From Streptomyces sp. NRRL F-525 (GTDB lineage Bacteria; Actinomycetota; Actinomycetes; Streptomycetales; Streptomycetaceae), in contig NZ_JNXE01000043.1 in the NCBI RefSeq assembly GCF_000716605.1, forward strand, positions 1 through 64,000: a stretch of 64,000 bases of DNA, written 5' to 3'. A program made the position numbers and the translations under genes. Numbering within the stretch: the first letter of the stretch is position 1; every line of letters starts with the position of its first letter. Positions 8,175 to 16,846 of this stretch are shown one piece after another. Below the pieces are notes generated by a model. It ran no database searches. It had not been told where the DNA came from and worked only from the letters and a program-made list of their open reading frames with translations.

Positions 8175-9521
8175 TTACCCGAGCGCCTTGCCCGGCAGCT
8201 CCACCTTCGCGCCCAGCTCGACGAGCTTCTCCATGAAGTTCTCGTAGCCGCGGTTGATGAGGTCGATGCCGTGGACGCGGGACGTGCCCTGGGCCGCCAG
8301 GGCGGCGATGAGGTACGAGAAGCCGCCGCGGAGGTCGGGGATGACCAGGTCGGCGCCCTGGAGGCGGGTCGGGCCCGAGACGACCGCCGAGTGCAGGAAG
8401 TTGCGCTGGCCGAAGCGGCAGTGCGAGCCGCCGAGGCACTCGCGGTAGAGCTGGATGTGCGCGCCCATCTGGTTGAGCGCGGAGGTGAACCCCAGCCGGG
8501 ACTCGTAGACCGTCTCGTGCACGATGGAGAGGCCCGTCGCCTGCGTGAGGGCGACGACCAGCGGCTGCTGCCAGTCCGTCTGGAAGCCGGGGTGCACGTC
8601 CGTCTCGAGCGCGATGGACTTCAACTGGCCGCCGGGGTGCCAGAAGCGGATGCCCTCGTCGTCGATCGCGAAGGCACCGCCCACCTTCCGGTAGGTGTTG
8701 AGGAACGTCATCATCGAGCGCTGCTGCGCGCCCTTGACGTAGATGTTGCCCTCGGTCGCCAGCGCTGCGGACGCCCAGGACGCGGCCTCCAGGCGGTCCG
8801 GGAGGGCCGCGTGGGTGTAGCCGCCGAGCGAGTCCACACCGGTGATGCGGATCGTGCGGTCGGTGTCCATGGCGATGATCGCGCCCATCTTCTGCAGTAC
8901 GCAGATGAGGTCCTCGATCTCCGGCTCCACGGCCGCGTTGGCGAGTTCGGTGACGCCCTCCGCCAACACCGCCGTCAGCAGCACCTGTTCGGTCGCGCCG
9001 ACCGACGGGTACGGGAGCTGGATCTTCGTGCCGCGCAGCCGCTGCGGGGCCTCCAGGTACTGGCCGTCCGCCCGCTTCTCGATCTTCGCGCCGAACTGCC
9101 GCAGCACCTCGAAGTGGAAGTCGATCGGCCGGCCGCCGATGTCACAGCCGCCGAGCCCCGGGATGAACGCGTGCCCGAGCCGGTGCAGCAGCGGACCGCA
9201 GAACAGGATCGGGATGCGCGAAGAACCCGCGTGGGCATCGATGTCGGCGACGTTGGCGCTCTCGACGTGCGACGGATCGAGCACCAGCTCGCCCGGCTCC
9301 TCACCCGGACGGACCGTCACCCCGTGCAGTTGCAGCAGGCCGCGTACGACACGAACGTCACGGATGTCCGGAACGTTGCGCAGTCGACTTGGCTCACTGC
9401 CCAGCAGGGCGGCGACCATGGCCTTGGGTACGAGGTTCTTCGCACCGCGGACACGGATCTCGCCCTCGAGCGGGGTTCCGCCGTGGACAAGCAGTACGTC
9501 GTCTGAGCCGTTGACGGTCAT
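8175..9521 (-). CDS. murA: UDP-N-acetylglucosamine 1-carboxyvinyltransferase
   Basis: First committed step of peptidoglycan synthesis: transfers enolpyruvate from PEP to UDP-GlcNAc in the cytoplasm. The 448-residue protein has the EPSP-synthase fold. The active-site pair K28-N29 lies in RGAKNLVPKA. The mobile loop GGCDIGGRP carries Cys126, equivalent to Cys115 of E. coli MurA and the residue alkylated by fosfomycin, so sensitivity is expected. I place the start at the ATG at 9521 (MTVNGSDDVL); an upstream in-frame ATG at 9581 lacks family homology. Convergent with hup and divergent from the AlgH-like gene. Confidence 0.95.
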   Translation of the reverse strand: MTVNGSDDVLLVHGGTPLEGEIRVRGAKNLVPKAMVAALLGSEPSRLRNVPDIRDVRVVRGLLQLHGVTVRPGEEPGELVLDPSHVESANVADIDAHAGSSRIPILFCGPLLHRLGHAFIPGLGGCDIGGRPIDFHFEVLRQFGAKIEKRADGQYLEAPQRLRGTKIQLPYPSVGATEQVLLTAVLAEGVTELANAAVEPEIEDLICVLQKMGAIIAMDTDRTIRITGVDSLGGYTHAALPDRLEAASWASAALATEGNIYVKGAQQRSMMTFLNTYRKVGGAFAIDDEGIRFWHPGGQLKSIALETDVHPGFQTDWQQPLVVALTQATGLSIVHETVYESRLGFTSALNQMGAHIQLYRECLGGSHCRFGQRNFLHSAVVSGPTRLQGADLVIPDLRGGFSYLIAALAAQGTSRVHGIDLINRGYENFMEKLVELGAKVELPGKALG

Positions 9522-9774
9522 GAATCTCGCGTTCCGTGGAGTTGGGCAGGGGCCGAAGACGTAAGCGTAATGGCCGCCCACCCCCCTCCTGAAAGCCCAA
9601 GGAGTACCCAGCTACGTCATAGCTGTGTCACAACACGAACCGTTCCCAATCGGGCACATGGGGTCACGGGACGGGGGTGTGCGCGGAGGACGCTTCGGTG
9701 CGCCCTGAGCTGCACGCACTCTGGTACCCGCATTGCCTCCCCCATCACGCGGAAGATGCGGGATCATGTCAGGC

Positions 9775-10347
9775 ATGACCGAGGTGTCCTCGCTCACAGG
9801 GCGGTTGCTCGTGGCAACACCCGCCCTGGCGGACCCGAACTTCGACCGCGCGGTGGTGCTCCTCCTCGACCACGACGAGGAGGGCTCCCTCGGTGTCGTC
9901 CTCAACCGCCCGACCCCCGTGGACGTCGGCGACATCCTGGAGGGCTGGGCGGAGCTCGCCGGCGAGCCGGGCGTCGTCTTCCAGGGCGGCCCGGTCCAGC
10001 TCGACTCGGCCCTCGGCGTCGCGGTCATCCCGGGCGGCGCGGCCGGCGAGCGCGCCCCGCTCGGCTGGCGGCGCGTGCACGGCGCGATCGGACTCGTCGA
10101 CCTGGAGGCCCCGCCGGAGCTGCTGGCCTCGGCGCTCGGCTCGCTGCGGATCTTCGCCGGGTACGCCGGCTGGGGGCCCGGGCAGCTGGAGAACGAGCTG
10201 GTGGAGGGTGCCTGGTACGTCGTCGAGTCGGAGCCCGGTGACGTGTCCTCGCCGTCCCCGGAGAGACTCTGGCGCGAGGTGCTGCGCCGCCAGCGCAGTG
10301 AGCTGGCGATGGTGGCGACGTACCCGGACGACCCGTCCCTGAACTGA
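9775..10347 (+). CDS. YqgE/AlgH family protein
   Basis: A 190-residue cytoplasmic protein of the UPF0301/AlgH family. It begins TEVSSLTGRLLVATPAL and contains the conserved VLLLDHDEEGSLGVVLNRP and VFQGGPV segments and GYAGWGPGQLENE. The family fold is known but the biochemical role is not; alginate regulation in Pseudomonas is not transferable. Start could be ATG 9766 or 9775; the conserved N-terminus fits 9775. It is 61 nt upstream of the DUF3039 gene, which seems to have its own promoter. Confidence 0.88.
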   Translation: MTEVSSLTGRLLVATPALADPNFDRAVVLLLDHDEEGSLGVVLNRPTPVDVGDILEGWAELAGEPGVVFQGGPVQLDSALGVAVIPGGAAGERAPLGWRRVHGAIGLVDLEAPPELLASALGSLRIFAGYAGWGPGQLENELVEGAWYVVESEPGDVSSPSPERLWREVLRRQRSELAMVATYPDDPSLN

Positions 10348-10395
10348 TCCCCGAACTGAGCGACCCTTCGCGGAACTGATGCCGGTGGGCTTCAG

Positions 10396-10401
10396 TACCC
10401 T
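10396..10401 (+). promoter_or_regulatory. -10 box of leaderless DUF3039 transcript
   Basis: TACCCT lies 7 nt before the ATG at 10409, which has no ribosome binding site. This spacing places the transcription start at the start codon. Confidence 0.5.
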
Positions 10402-10408
10402 TGGCACT

Positions 10409-10699
10409 ATGAGCACTCTTGAGCCCGAGCGCGGGACTGGTACGGGGACCCTCGTAGAGCCGACGCCCCAGGTGTCGCACGGCGACGGGGACCATGAGCG
10501 CTTCGCCCATTACGTCCAGAAGGACAAGATCATGGCGAGCGCCCTCGACGGCACTCCCGTGGTGGCGTTGTGCGGGAAGGTCTGGGTGCCGGGCCGCGAC
10601 CCGAAGAAGTACCCGGTGTGTCCCATGTGCAAGGAGATCTACGAGTCCATGGGCTCGGGCGGGGACGGCGACAAGGGCAAGGGCGGCGGCGACAAGTAG
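10409..10699 (+). CDS. DUF3039 small zinc-ribbon-like protein
   Basis: A 96-residue actinobacterial protein of the DUF3039 family, function unknown. Conserved parts are HERFAHYVQKDKIMASA (29-45) and three cysteines, C55, C71 and C74 (CGKVWVP then CPMC), which with a histidine could bind a metal. The C-terminus is a low-complexity Gly/Lys/Asp tail. The start at 10409 is chosen over 10379 because MSTLEPER is typical and a -10 box sits 7 nt upstream, suggesting leaderless translation. A UUCG-capped terminator follows. Confidence 0.85.
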   Translation: MSTLEPERGTGTGTLVEPTPQVSHGDGDHERFAHYVQKDKIMASALDGTPVVALCGKVWVPGRDPKKYPVCPMCKEIYESMGSGGDGDKGKGGGDK

Positions 10700-10740
10700 C
10701 CGCTCTGCCGGTCCGACTTTCTGAGGCTCTCGGTTTCTGA

Positions 10741-10780
10741 GGCCCTCGGGGCGCGCTTCGGCGTGCCCTGGGGGCCTTTT
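10741..10780 (+). terminator. Terminator with UUCG tetraloop
   Basis: GGCCCTCGGGGCGCGC (10741-10756) pairs with GCGTGCCCTGGGGGCC (10761-10776), with a few G-U pairs, around loop TTCG, followed by TTTT. Confidence 0.85.
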
Positions 10781-10822
10781 GCGTGTTTCGACGACTTTTC
10801 GGTCGGCTTTCGCGTGTCACGA

Positions 10823-10838
10823 AGTGGTTGAGACCTCT
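10823..10838. promoter_or_regulatory. dre-like DasR binding site
   Basis: AGTGGTTGAGACCTCT closely fits the DasR element (ACTGGTCTAGACCAGT type): both TGGT and GACC half-sites are present. It lies about 104 nt before a carbohydrate-binding lipoprotein gene whose operon ends in a hexosaminidase, which fits a GlcNAc-responsive regulator. Confidence 0.6.
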
Positions 10839-10896
10839 TGTGGCCGCGTTCATCTACTCCTTAATCTCCGTGGTGTTGTGCAGAGCGAAACGCTCA

Positions 10897-10911
10897 TTGC
10901 ATATGTTGCAA
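10897..10911. promoter_or_regulatory. TTGCA-N5-TGCAA inverted repeat
   Basis: TTGCA (10897-10901) and TGCAA (10907-10911) flank TATGT, 31 nt before the start of the binding-protein gene. GAGCG-AAA-CGCTC lies just upstream (10883-10895). Either could be a second operator. Confidence 0.35.
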
Positions 10912-10941
10912 CGCACGCCCGGAATCCCGGAGGAACGCTCC

Positions 10942-12246
10942 ATGAAGCTCGCCCCCCGATTCGCCGTACTCCTGGCGGCCGCCGCTGTCGTCGCCGGCTG
11001 CGCGCCCCAGACCTCCGACAACTCGTCCTCGGACAAGGACGACCAGAGCGGCACCCTGCGGGTGTGGCTCTTCCAGGAGGTCGGCAACGACCCGAAGGCG
11101 AAGGTCGTCGACTCCGTGGTCGCCGCCTTCGAGAAGGCCCACAAGGGCACCAAGGTCGACGTGGAGTACATCCCGATCGACACCCGCGCCCAGCGCGTGA
11201 AGGCCGCCTTCAACGACCCGAAGTCCGCGCCGGACGTCATGGAGTACGGCAACACCGACACGGCCGGCTACGTCCACGACGGCGGACTCCTCGACGTCAC
11301 CAAGGACTTCGGCGCGTGGAGCGAGGCCAAGGACACCGACCCGACCGCGAAGCAGTCCGTCACGGTCGACGGCAGGATGTACGGCTCCCCGTTCTACGTC
11401 GGCGTCCGCGCCCTGTACTACCGCACCGACGTCTTCAAGGACCTGGGCCTCCAACCTCCCAAGTCCATGGCCGAGTTGGCCGCCACCGCCCGGAAGATCC
11501 ACAAGGCGAAGTCCGATCTCTACGGCCTTGTCGTCGGCGGTGCGTACACGTACGGCGCGATGCCGTTCGTGTGGGCCAACGGGGGTGAACTCGCCACGGC
11601 CAAGGGGGGATCGGGGGGTTCTTACACCTCCGCGATCGACAGCGCCGCCGCGCAGAAGGGCATCAAGGCGTACACCTCGCTGTTCAGCAGCGACAACTGT
11701 CCCGCCGCCAAGTGCGCGGTGATGGGCGGCAATGACACGATCACGGCGTTCGCGGCGGGCAAGGCCGGGATGGCCATCGGGGGCGACTTCAGCCACACGG
11801 CTGTGGAAGCGGGCAAGGTCAAGGGCAAGTACGCGGTGGTTCCGCTGCCGGGTGTCGCGTCCGGGTCTGTTGCCCCTGCGTTCGCCGGCGGCAACAACAT
11901 CGGTGTCCTGAAGAGCACTTCGCACCGGACGCTCGCGGTGGACCTGATGGAGCAGCTCACCTCGAAGGCGACGCAGGCGTCCATGTTCGACGCGATGGGG
12001 TTCCTGCCTACGTTCACCGACGTGCGGGACGCGGCTGCGGCGAAGGTGCCGTTCGAGAAACCGTTCGTTCAGACGTTGGCCGCGGGGACGAAGTTCGTGC
12101 CCGCGTCGCCTGGGTGGTCGGAGATCGACTCGTCGTTGGTATTGCCGACGATGCTGCAGGAGGTCATCAGCGGGAAGAAGAGTGTGGCTGCGGCTTCTGG
12201 GGACGCGGCGAAGAAGATGAACGCGGCCTTTAGTTCCGCGGGTTGA
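10942..12246 (+). CDS. Carbohydrate ABC transporter binding lipoprotein
   Basis: A 434-residue family 1 extracellular solute-binding protein. The signal peptide ends in a lipobox VAGC with acylated Cys20, so it is anchored on the outer face of the membrane. The mature part has typical sugar-binding segments: GTLRVWLFQEVGNDPKAKVV, then YIPIDTRAQRVKAAF and PDVMEYGNTD. ATG at 10942 follows GGAGGAACGCTCC. First gene of an operon with two permeases and a GH20 hexosaminidase, behind a dre-like site, which points to chitobiose or related oligosaccharides as ligand. No ATPase gene is present; in Streptomyces such systems share the distant MsiK ATPase. Confidence 0.9.
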   Translation: MKLAPRFAVLLAAAAVVAGCAPQTSDNSSSDKDDQSGTLRVWLFQEVGNDPKAKVVDSVVAAFEKAHKGTKVDVEYIPIDTRAQRVKAAFNDPKSAPDVMEYGNTDTAGYVHDGGLLDVTKDFGAWSEAKDTDPTAKQSVTVDGRMYGSPFYVGVRALYYRTDVFKDLGLQPPKSMAELAATARKIHKAKSDLYGLVVGGAYTYGAMPFVWANGGELATAKGGSGGSYTSAIDSAAAQKGIKAYTSLFSSDNCPAAKCAVMGGNDTITAFAAGKAGMAIGGDFSHTAVEAGKVKGKYAVVPLPGVASGSVAPAFAGGNNIGVLKSTSHRTLAVDLMEQLTSKATQASMFDAMGFLPTFTDVRDAAAAKVPFEKPFVQTLAAGTKFVPASPGWSEIDSSLVLPTMLQEVISGKKSVAAASGDAAKKMNAAFSSAG

Positions 12247-12250
12247 GCGG

Positions 12251-13234
12251 ATGACGCCTAATAGCTCGGTTGTTGTGGAGCGTTCGCGGGTGCTGCGCCG
12301 TCGTGGCTTGTCGCGCCCACGCGGCGGTAGCCGCAAATCAAACACAGCCCCGCGCCCCCAGGGGGGTTGGGGTGTGCCCTGGTTGTATCTGGCCCCGGCT
12401 CTCGTTGTCCTTGGGGGGTTGCTGGTCTACCCCATCTATCAGCTTGGGTTGATCTCGTTCTTCCAGTACACGCAGGCTCAGGTCAGTGGTGGGGAGCCGA
12501 CGACCTTTGAGGGGTTCGGGAACTACTCCGCGCTCTTCTCGGACAGTCAGTTCTGGCAAGTGCTGGTGGCCACCGTGTTGTTCGCGGGGGCGTGTGTGGT
12601 GTCGACGCTGGCTGTTGGGTGTGCGCTCGCCGTACTGCTCACCCGGGTGCGGGCCTTGCCTCGGTTGGTGTTGATGCTGGCCGCGTTGGGGGCCTGGGCC
12701 ACGCCGGCCGTCACTGGGTCGACCGTGTGGTTGCTGCTCTTCGACCCTGACTTCGGGCCGGTGAACCGGATTCTCGGGCTCGGGGATCACTCCTGGACGT
12801 ACGGGCGGTTGAGCGCGTTCTTCCTTGTGCTGCTCGAAGTGGTGTGGTGCTCCTTTCCGTTCGTGATGGTGACCGTCTACGCCGGGATCCGTGCCGTGCC
12901 TTCCGAGGTGCTGGAGGCCGCCGCTCTGGACGGGGCCTCGCAGTGGCGGATCTGGCGGTCGATCCTGACGCCGATGCTGCGGCCGATCCTGACCGTCGTC
13001 ACCATTCAGTCCGTCATCTGGGACTTCAAGGTCTTCACCCAGATCTACGTCATGACCAACGGCGGCGGTATCGCGGGGCAGAACCTCGTGCTGAACGTGT
13101 ACGCCTATCAACAGGCGTTCGCGTCCTCGAAGTACAGCCTCGGCTCGGCGATCGGTGTCGTCATGCTGCTGATGCTGCTCGCCGTCACGCTGGTCTATCT
13201 GCGGCTGCTGCGCAGGCAGGGGGAGGAACTGTGA
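12251..13234 (+). CDS. Carbohydrate ABC transporter permease (MalF-type)
   Basis: A 327-residue inner-membrane permease, six predicted helices, with the EAA loop EAAALDGASQWRIWRSI that contacts the ATPase. The start, ATG 12251, is 4 nt after the binding-protein stop. Residues about 18-39 (RRGLSRPRGGSRKSNTAPRP) are encoded by a GC-rich repeat element that lies in frame, giving a basic tail of about 40 residues before the first helix, longer than usual. It pairs with the downstream permease, whose GTG overlaps its stop (GTGA). Confidence 0.9.
   Translation: MTPNSSVVVERSRVLRRRGLSRPRGGSRKSNTAPRPQGGWGVPWLYLAPALVVLGGLLVYPIYQLGLISFFQYTQAQVSGGEPTTFEGFGNYSALFSDSQFWQVLVATVLFAGACVVSTLAVGCALAVLLTRVRALPRLVLMLAALGAWATPAVTGSTVWLLLFDPDFGPVNRILGLGDHSWTYGRLSAFFLVLLEVVWCSFPFVMVTVYAGIRAVPSEVLEAAALDGASQWRIWRSILTPMLRPILTVVTIQSVIWDFKVFTQIYVMTNGGGIAGQNLVLNVYAYQQAFASSKYSLGSAIGVVMLLMLLAVTLVYLRLLRRQGEEL
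12302..12367 (+). repeat. Interspersed GC-rich repeat inside the permease gene
   Basis: This 66-bp stretch (CGTGGCTTGTCGCGCCCACG, GCGGCGGTAGCCGC, then AGCCCCGCGCCCCC) resembles an intergenic repeat variant that I recall from streptomycetes. It contains the hairpin GCGGC-GGTA-GCCGC. Here it is read through in frame. Confidence 0.5.
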
Positions 13235-14094
13235 GTCTGCTTAGCGGTCTTGGCGGCTTTGTACGACGACCCCGGCGGCCCTGGCGGCTCGCTGCCGAGG
13301 CCTCGGCGCTGCTGATCGCGGTCGTCGTCGCCTTCCCCCTCTATTGGATGGTGCTCAGCGCCTTCAAACCGGCCGGGGAGATCGAGTCGAGCGAGCCCCG
13401 GCCGTGGACGCTGGCGCCCTCTCTGGACTCGTTCCGGCGGGTGTTCGGGCAGCAGGAATTCGGCCGTTACTTCGTCAACAGCCTTGTCGTGGCGTGCTCG
13501 GTGGTCATCGTCTCGGCGTTGATCGCCTTTCTCGCCGCGACGGCGGTGACGCGATTCCGGTTCCGCTTCCGGACCACCCTCCTGATCATGTTCCTGGTGG
13601 CCCAGATGGTGCCCGTGGAAGCGCTGACGATCCCCCTGTTCTTCACCATGCGGGGGCTCGGGCTGCTGAACACGCTGGGGTCGCTGATCCTGCCTCAGAT
13701 CGCGTTCTCGCTGCCGTTCGCGATCTGGATGCTGCGGGGGTTCGTGAAAGCCGTACCGGACGCGCTGGAGGAGGCCGCGTACATCGACGGGGCGAGCCGG
13801 ACGCGATTCCTGTGGCAGATCCTTTTCCCGCTCGTCTTCCCGGGGTTGGTGGCCACGAGCGTGTTTTCCTTCATCTCGGCCTGGAACGACTTCCTCTTCG
13901 CCAAGTCCTTCATCATCAGCGACACTTCCCAGTCGACCCTGCCGATGGCCCTCCTCGTCTTCTACAAGCCGGACGATCCTGACTGGGGCGGGGTCATGGC
14001 GGCCTCCACGGTGATGACGATTCCGGTGCTGGTGTTCTTCGTACTCGTACAGCGACGTCTGGTCTCGGGGCTGGGCGGAGCGGTTAAGGACTGA
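13231..14094 (+). CDS. Carbohydrate ABC transporter permease (MalG-type)
   Basis: A 287-residue permease with six predicted helices. It has the typical MalG start (FPLYWMVLSAFKPAGEI) and the EAA loop EEAAYIDGASRTRFLWQI. GTG at 13231 overlaps the previous stop by 4 nt, so it is translationally coupled to its partner. The hexosaminidase gene follows after 1 nt. Together with the lipoprotein it forms the importer; the ATPase must be supplied elsewhere. Confidence 0.92.
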   Translation: MSLLSGLGGFVRRPRRPWRLAAEASALLIAVVVAFPLYWMVLSAFKPAGEIESSEPRPWTLAPSLDSFRRVFGQQEFGRYFVNSLVVACSVVIVSALIAFLAATAVTRFRFRFRTTLLIMFLVAQMVPVEALTIPLFFTMRGLGLLNTLGSLILPQIAFSLPFAIWMLRGFVKAVPDALEEAAYIDGASRTRFLWQILFPLVFPGLVATSVFSFISAWNDFLFAKSFIISDTSQSTLPMALLVFYKPDDPDWGGVMAASTVMTIPVLVFFVLVQRRLVSGLGGAVKD

Positions 14095-14095
14095 C

Positions 14096-15718
14096 GTGAC
14101 CGATCTGATTCCGCTGCCCCGGTACACCCATACCTACCGGGGTCACTTCGAACTCGGCCCCGATACACGCCTGGTGGCGGGCGAGGGCGCCGGCGCGAGC
14201 GAGCGGTGGCTGCGCGGCGTGCTCGGGGCGGCCACCGGCTTTCCGCTGGCCCCGGGGGACTCGCCCGAGAACGCCATCCAGCTGTACATCCACCCCATGG
14301 TGACCAAGGACCTCGGCCCGGAGGGCTACCGCCTGATGGTCCTGTCCCACACCGTGCACGTGGTCGGCGGCGGCCCCGCGGGCCTCTTCTGGGGCGCCCA
14401 GACGCTACGTCAACTGCTGGGCCCGGACGCCTTTCGGCGTGCCCCGCTGCCCGGCCGGGAATGGCGGCTGCCCCTGACCCACGTCCAGGACTCCCCCCGT
14501 TTCCCCTGGCGCGGCCTCATGCTCGACGTCGCCCGGCACTTCATGCCCAAGGAGGGCGTCCTGCGCTACCTGGATCTCATGGCGGCGCACAAACTCAACG
14601 TCTTCCACTTCCACTTGACGGACGACCAGGGCTGGCGCGTACAGATCAAGCGGTACCCGAAGCTGACCGAGATCGGCTCCTGGCGGGCGCGCACGAAATT
14701 CGGCCACCGTGCCTCACCGCTCTGGGACGACAAGCCCCACGGCGGCTACTACACCCAGGACGACATCCGGGAGATCGTCGCCTACGCCGCCGAGCGGCAT
14801 ATCGCCGTGGTCCCGGAAATCGACGTACCGGGACACTCGCAGGCCGCCATCGCCGCGTATCCGGAACTCGGCAACACCGACGTCATCGACACCAACTCCC
14901 TCTCCGTCTGGGACAACTGGGGGATCAACCCCAACGTACTGGCCCCCACTGACAACACCCTGCGGTTCTACGAGGGGGTGTTCGAGGAACTCCTGGAGCT
15001 GTTCCCCTCGGAGTTCATTCACGTCGGCGGCGACGAATGCCTCAAGGACCAGTGGAAGCAGTCGGCGACCGCGCAGGCGCGCATCGCGGAACTCGGGCTC
15101 GCGGACGAGGACGAGTTGCAGTCGTGGTTCATCGGACACTTCGACAAGTGGCTCTCCGTGCGCGGGAGAAGGCTCGTCGGGTGGGACGAGATCCTGGAGG
15201 GCGGGCTCGCGGAGGGGGCGGTCGTGTCGTCCTGGCGCGGGTACGAGGGCGGGATCACCGCCGCCCGCGCGGGGCACGACGTGGTCATGTGCCCTGAACA
15301 GCACGTGTACTTGGACTGGCGGCAGGCCCCCGGAGAGGACGAGCCGGTGCCGATCGCCCACGTGCGCACCCTGGAGGACGTCTACCGCTTCGAGCCGGTT
15401 CCGGAGCAGCTCAGCGAGGCCGAGGCCCGTCATGTGCTGGGCACGCAGGCCAACGTGTGGACCGAGGTGATGGAGGATCACGCACGCGTGGACTACCAGA
15501 CGTTCCCCCGGCTCGCGGCCTTCGCCGAGGTCGCCTGGAGTGCTCTCCCGGCGCCCGCGGAACGGGACTTCGCCGACTTCGAGCGCCGGATGACCGCCCA
15601 CTACGCGCGACTCGACGCCCTGGGGGTCGCCTACCGTCCGCCCACGGGACCACTGCCGTGGCAGCGACGCCCCGGAGTGCTCGGCCGACCCAAGGACGGC
15701 CCGCCCCCGAACGCGTAG
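14096..15718 (+). CDS. GH20 beta-N-acetylhexosaminidase, cytoplasmic
   Basis: Releases terminal GlcNAc from chitooligosaccharides by substrate-assisted catalysis. The 540-residue protein has the GH20 small domain (about 1-120) and the TIM-barrel domain starting RGLMLDVARHFMP. The catalytic pair is D313-E314 in HVGGDE; NVFHFHLTDDQGWR and the Trp-rich WDEILEGG line the active site. No signal peptide is visible, so it works inside the cell on sugars brought in by the upstream ABC transporter. GTG start 1 nt after the permease stop. The product, GlcNAc, would feed the same pathway as the nag PTS at 61-64 kb. Confidence 0.93.
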   Translation: MTDLIPLPRYTHTYRGHFELGPDTRLVAGEGAGASERWLRGVLGAATGFPLAPGDSPENAIQLYIHPMVTKDLGPEGYRLMVLSHTVHVVGGGPAGLFWGAQTLRQLLGPDAFRRAPLPGREWRLPLTHVQDSPRFPWRGLMLDVARHFMPKEGVLRYLDLMAAHKLNVFHFHLTDDQGWRVQIKRYPKLTEIGSWRARTKFGHRASPLWDDKPHGGYYTQDDIREIVAYAAERHIAVVPEIDVPGHSQAAIAAYPELGNTDVIDTNSLSVWDNWGINPNVLAPTDNTLRFYEGVFEELLELFPSEFIHVGGDECLKDQWKQSATAQARIAELGLADEDELQSWFIGHFDKWLSVRGRRLVGWDEILEGGLAEGAVVSSWRGYEGGITAARAGHDVVMCPEQHVYLDWRQAPGEDEPVPIAHVRTLEDVYRFEPVPEQLSEAEARHVLGTQANVWTEVMEDHARVDYQTFPRLAAFAEVAWSALPAPAERDFADFERRMTAHYARLDALGVAYRPPTGPLPWQRRPGVLGRPKDGPPPNA

Positions 15719-15952
15719 AACCCGTAAGGGAGAAAGCCCCCAGGAGTCACCGTTGAGTGGCAATCCGCGCGTACCGGTGATGCCGTACGAAAACGGACCA
15801 TCTCCCTGATGAGACGGGCGAATGCCTCCTAGCGGACCCCCGCGCTCGGGTCTTGCGAAGATGTGCCAGAGTTGCCACGTCCGCCCTGTCAGCACGTACC
15901 GTACGGCAGCAACAGGTGGGACCAGGTGGGGCAGCGGGAAGGGGCAGCCGGT

Positions 15953-16846
15953 TTGACCACGCACGCACCGCAGGCGGGGCAGTCCGTCACGCTGCCCACA
16001 ACGCTGGACGAGGCCGTGGCGGCGCTCACGGCCCTGCCCACCGCCGTCCCGGTGGCCGGTGGCACCGACCTCATGGCGGCCGTCAACTCGGGCCAGCTGA
16101 GGCCCAGCGCGCTGGTCGGTCTCGGCCGGATCAGCGAGATCCGCGGCTGGCAGTACCAGGACGGGCACGCGCTGCTCGGCGCGGGCCTCACGCACGCCCG
16201 CATGGGCCGCCCCGACTTCGCCGCGCTCATCCCGGCGCTCGCCGCCTCCGCGCGTGCCGCGGGCCCGCCGCAGATCCGCAACGCGGGCACCCTGGGCGGC
16301 AACATCGCCTCGGCCGCGCCCACCGGTGACGCGCTGCCCGTACTGGCCGCCCTTGAGGCCACGCTGATCATCGCGGGCCAGGACGGAGCCCGCCGGGAGA
16401 TCCCGGTGTCGCACCTGTTGGCCGGTGTGGAGATGCTGCGCGGCGGCGAACTCATCGGCTTCGTGCGCGTGCCGCTGCTGCACGCCCCGCAGGTCTTCCT
16501 GAAGGCCACCGGCAGGACAGGACCCGGGCGCTCGGTCGCGTCCGTCGCGGTCGTCCTCGACCCCGCCAGGCGCGGGGTCAGGTGCGCCGTCGGAGCCATA
16601 GCGCCGATGCCGCTCAGACCGCTGGACGCCGAGCAGTGGGTGGCCCGGCTGATCGACTGGGACAACAGCCGCACGATCGTCCCCGAGGCGCTCGCCGCCT
16701 TCGGGGAGTACGTCGCCGCGGCCTGCATCCCCGACCCGGTACCGGCCGAGGACGGCTCCGTGGAACAGCTTCCGCCCGCGGTACTGCACCTGCGGCGCAC
16801 CGTCGCCGCACTGGCCCGACGAGCACTCGGGAGGGCGCTGTCGTGA
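15953..16846 (+). CDS. Molybdenum hydroxylase FAD-binding subunit
   Basis: The medium (FAD) subunit of a xanthine/CO-dehydrogenase-type molybdenum hydroxylase, passing electrons from the Fe-S subunit to the acceptor. The 297-residue protein has both FAD motifs of the family: AGGTDLMAAV near the N-terminus and RNAGTLGGNIASAAPTGD. A rare TTG start at 15953 is chosen because GGGAAGGGG precedes it and the frame upstream lacks homology. Its stop overlaps the next gene's GTG (GTGA). Size is normal for CoxM/XdhB-type subunits. Substrate is unknown. Confidence 0.85.
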   Translation: MTTHAPQAGQSVTLPTTLDEAVAALTALPTAVPVAGGTDLMAAVNSGQLRPSALVGLGRISEIRGWQYQDGHALLGAGLTHARMGRPDFAALIPALAASARAAGPPQIRNAGTLGGNIASAAPTGDALPVLAALEATLIIAGQDGARREIPVSHLLAGVEMLRGGELIGFVRVPLLHAPQVFLKATGRTGPGRSVASVAVVLDPARRGVRCAVGAIAPMPLRPLDAEQWVARLIDWDNSRTIVPEALAAFGEYVAAACIPDPVPAEDGSVEQLPPAVLHLRRTVAALARRALGRALS

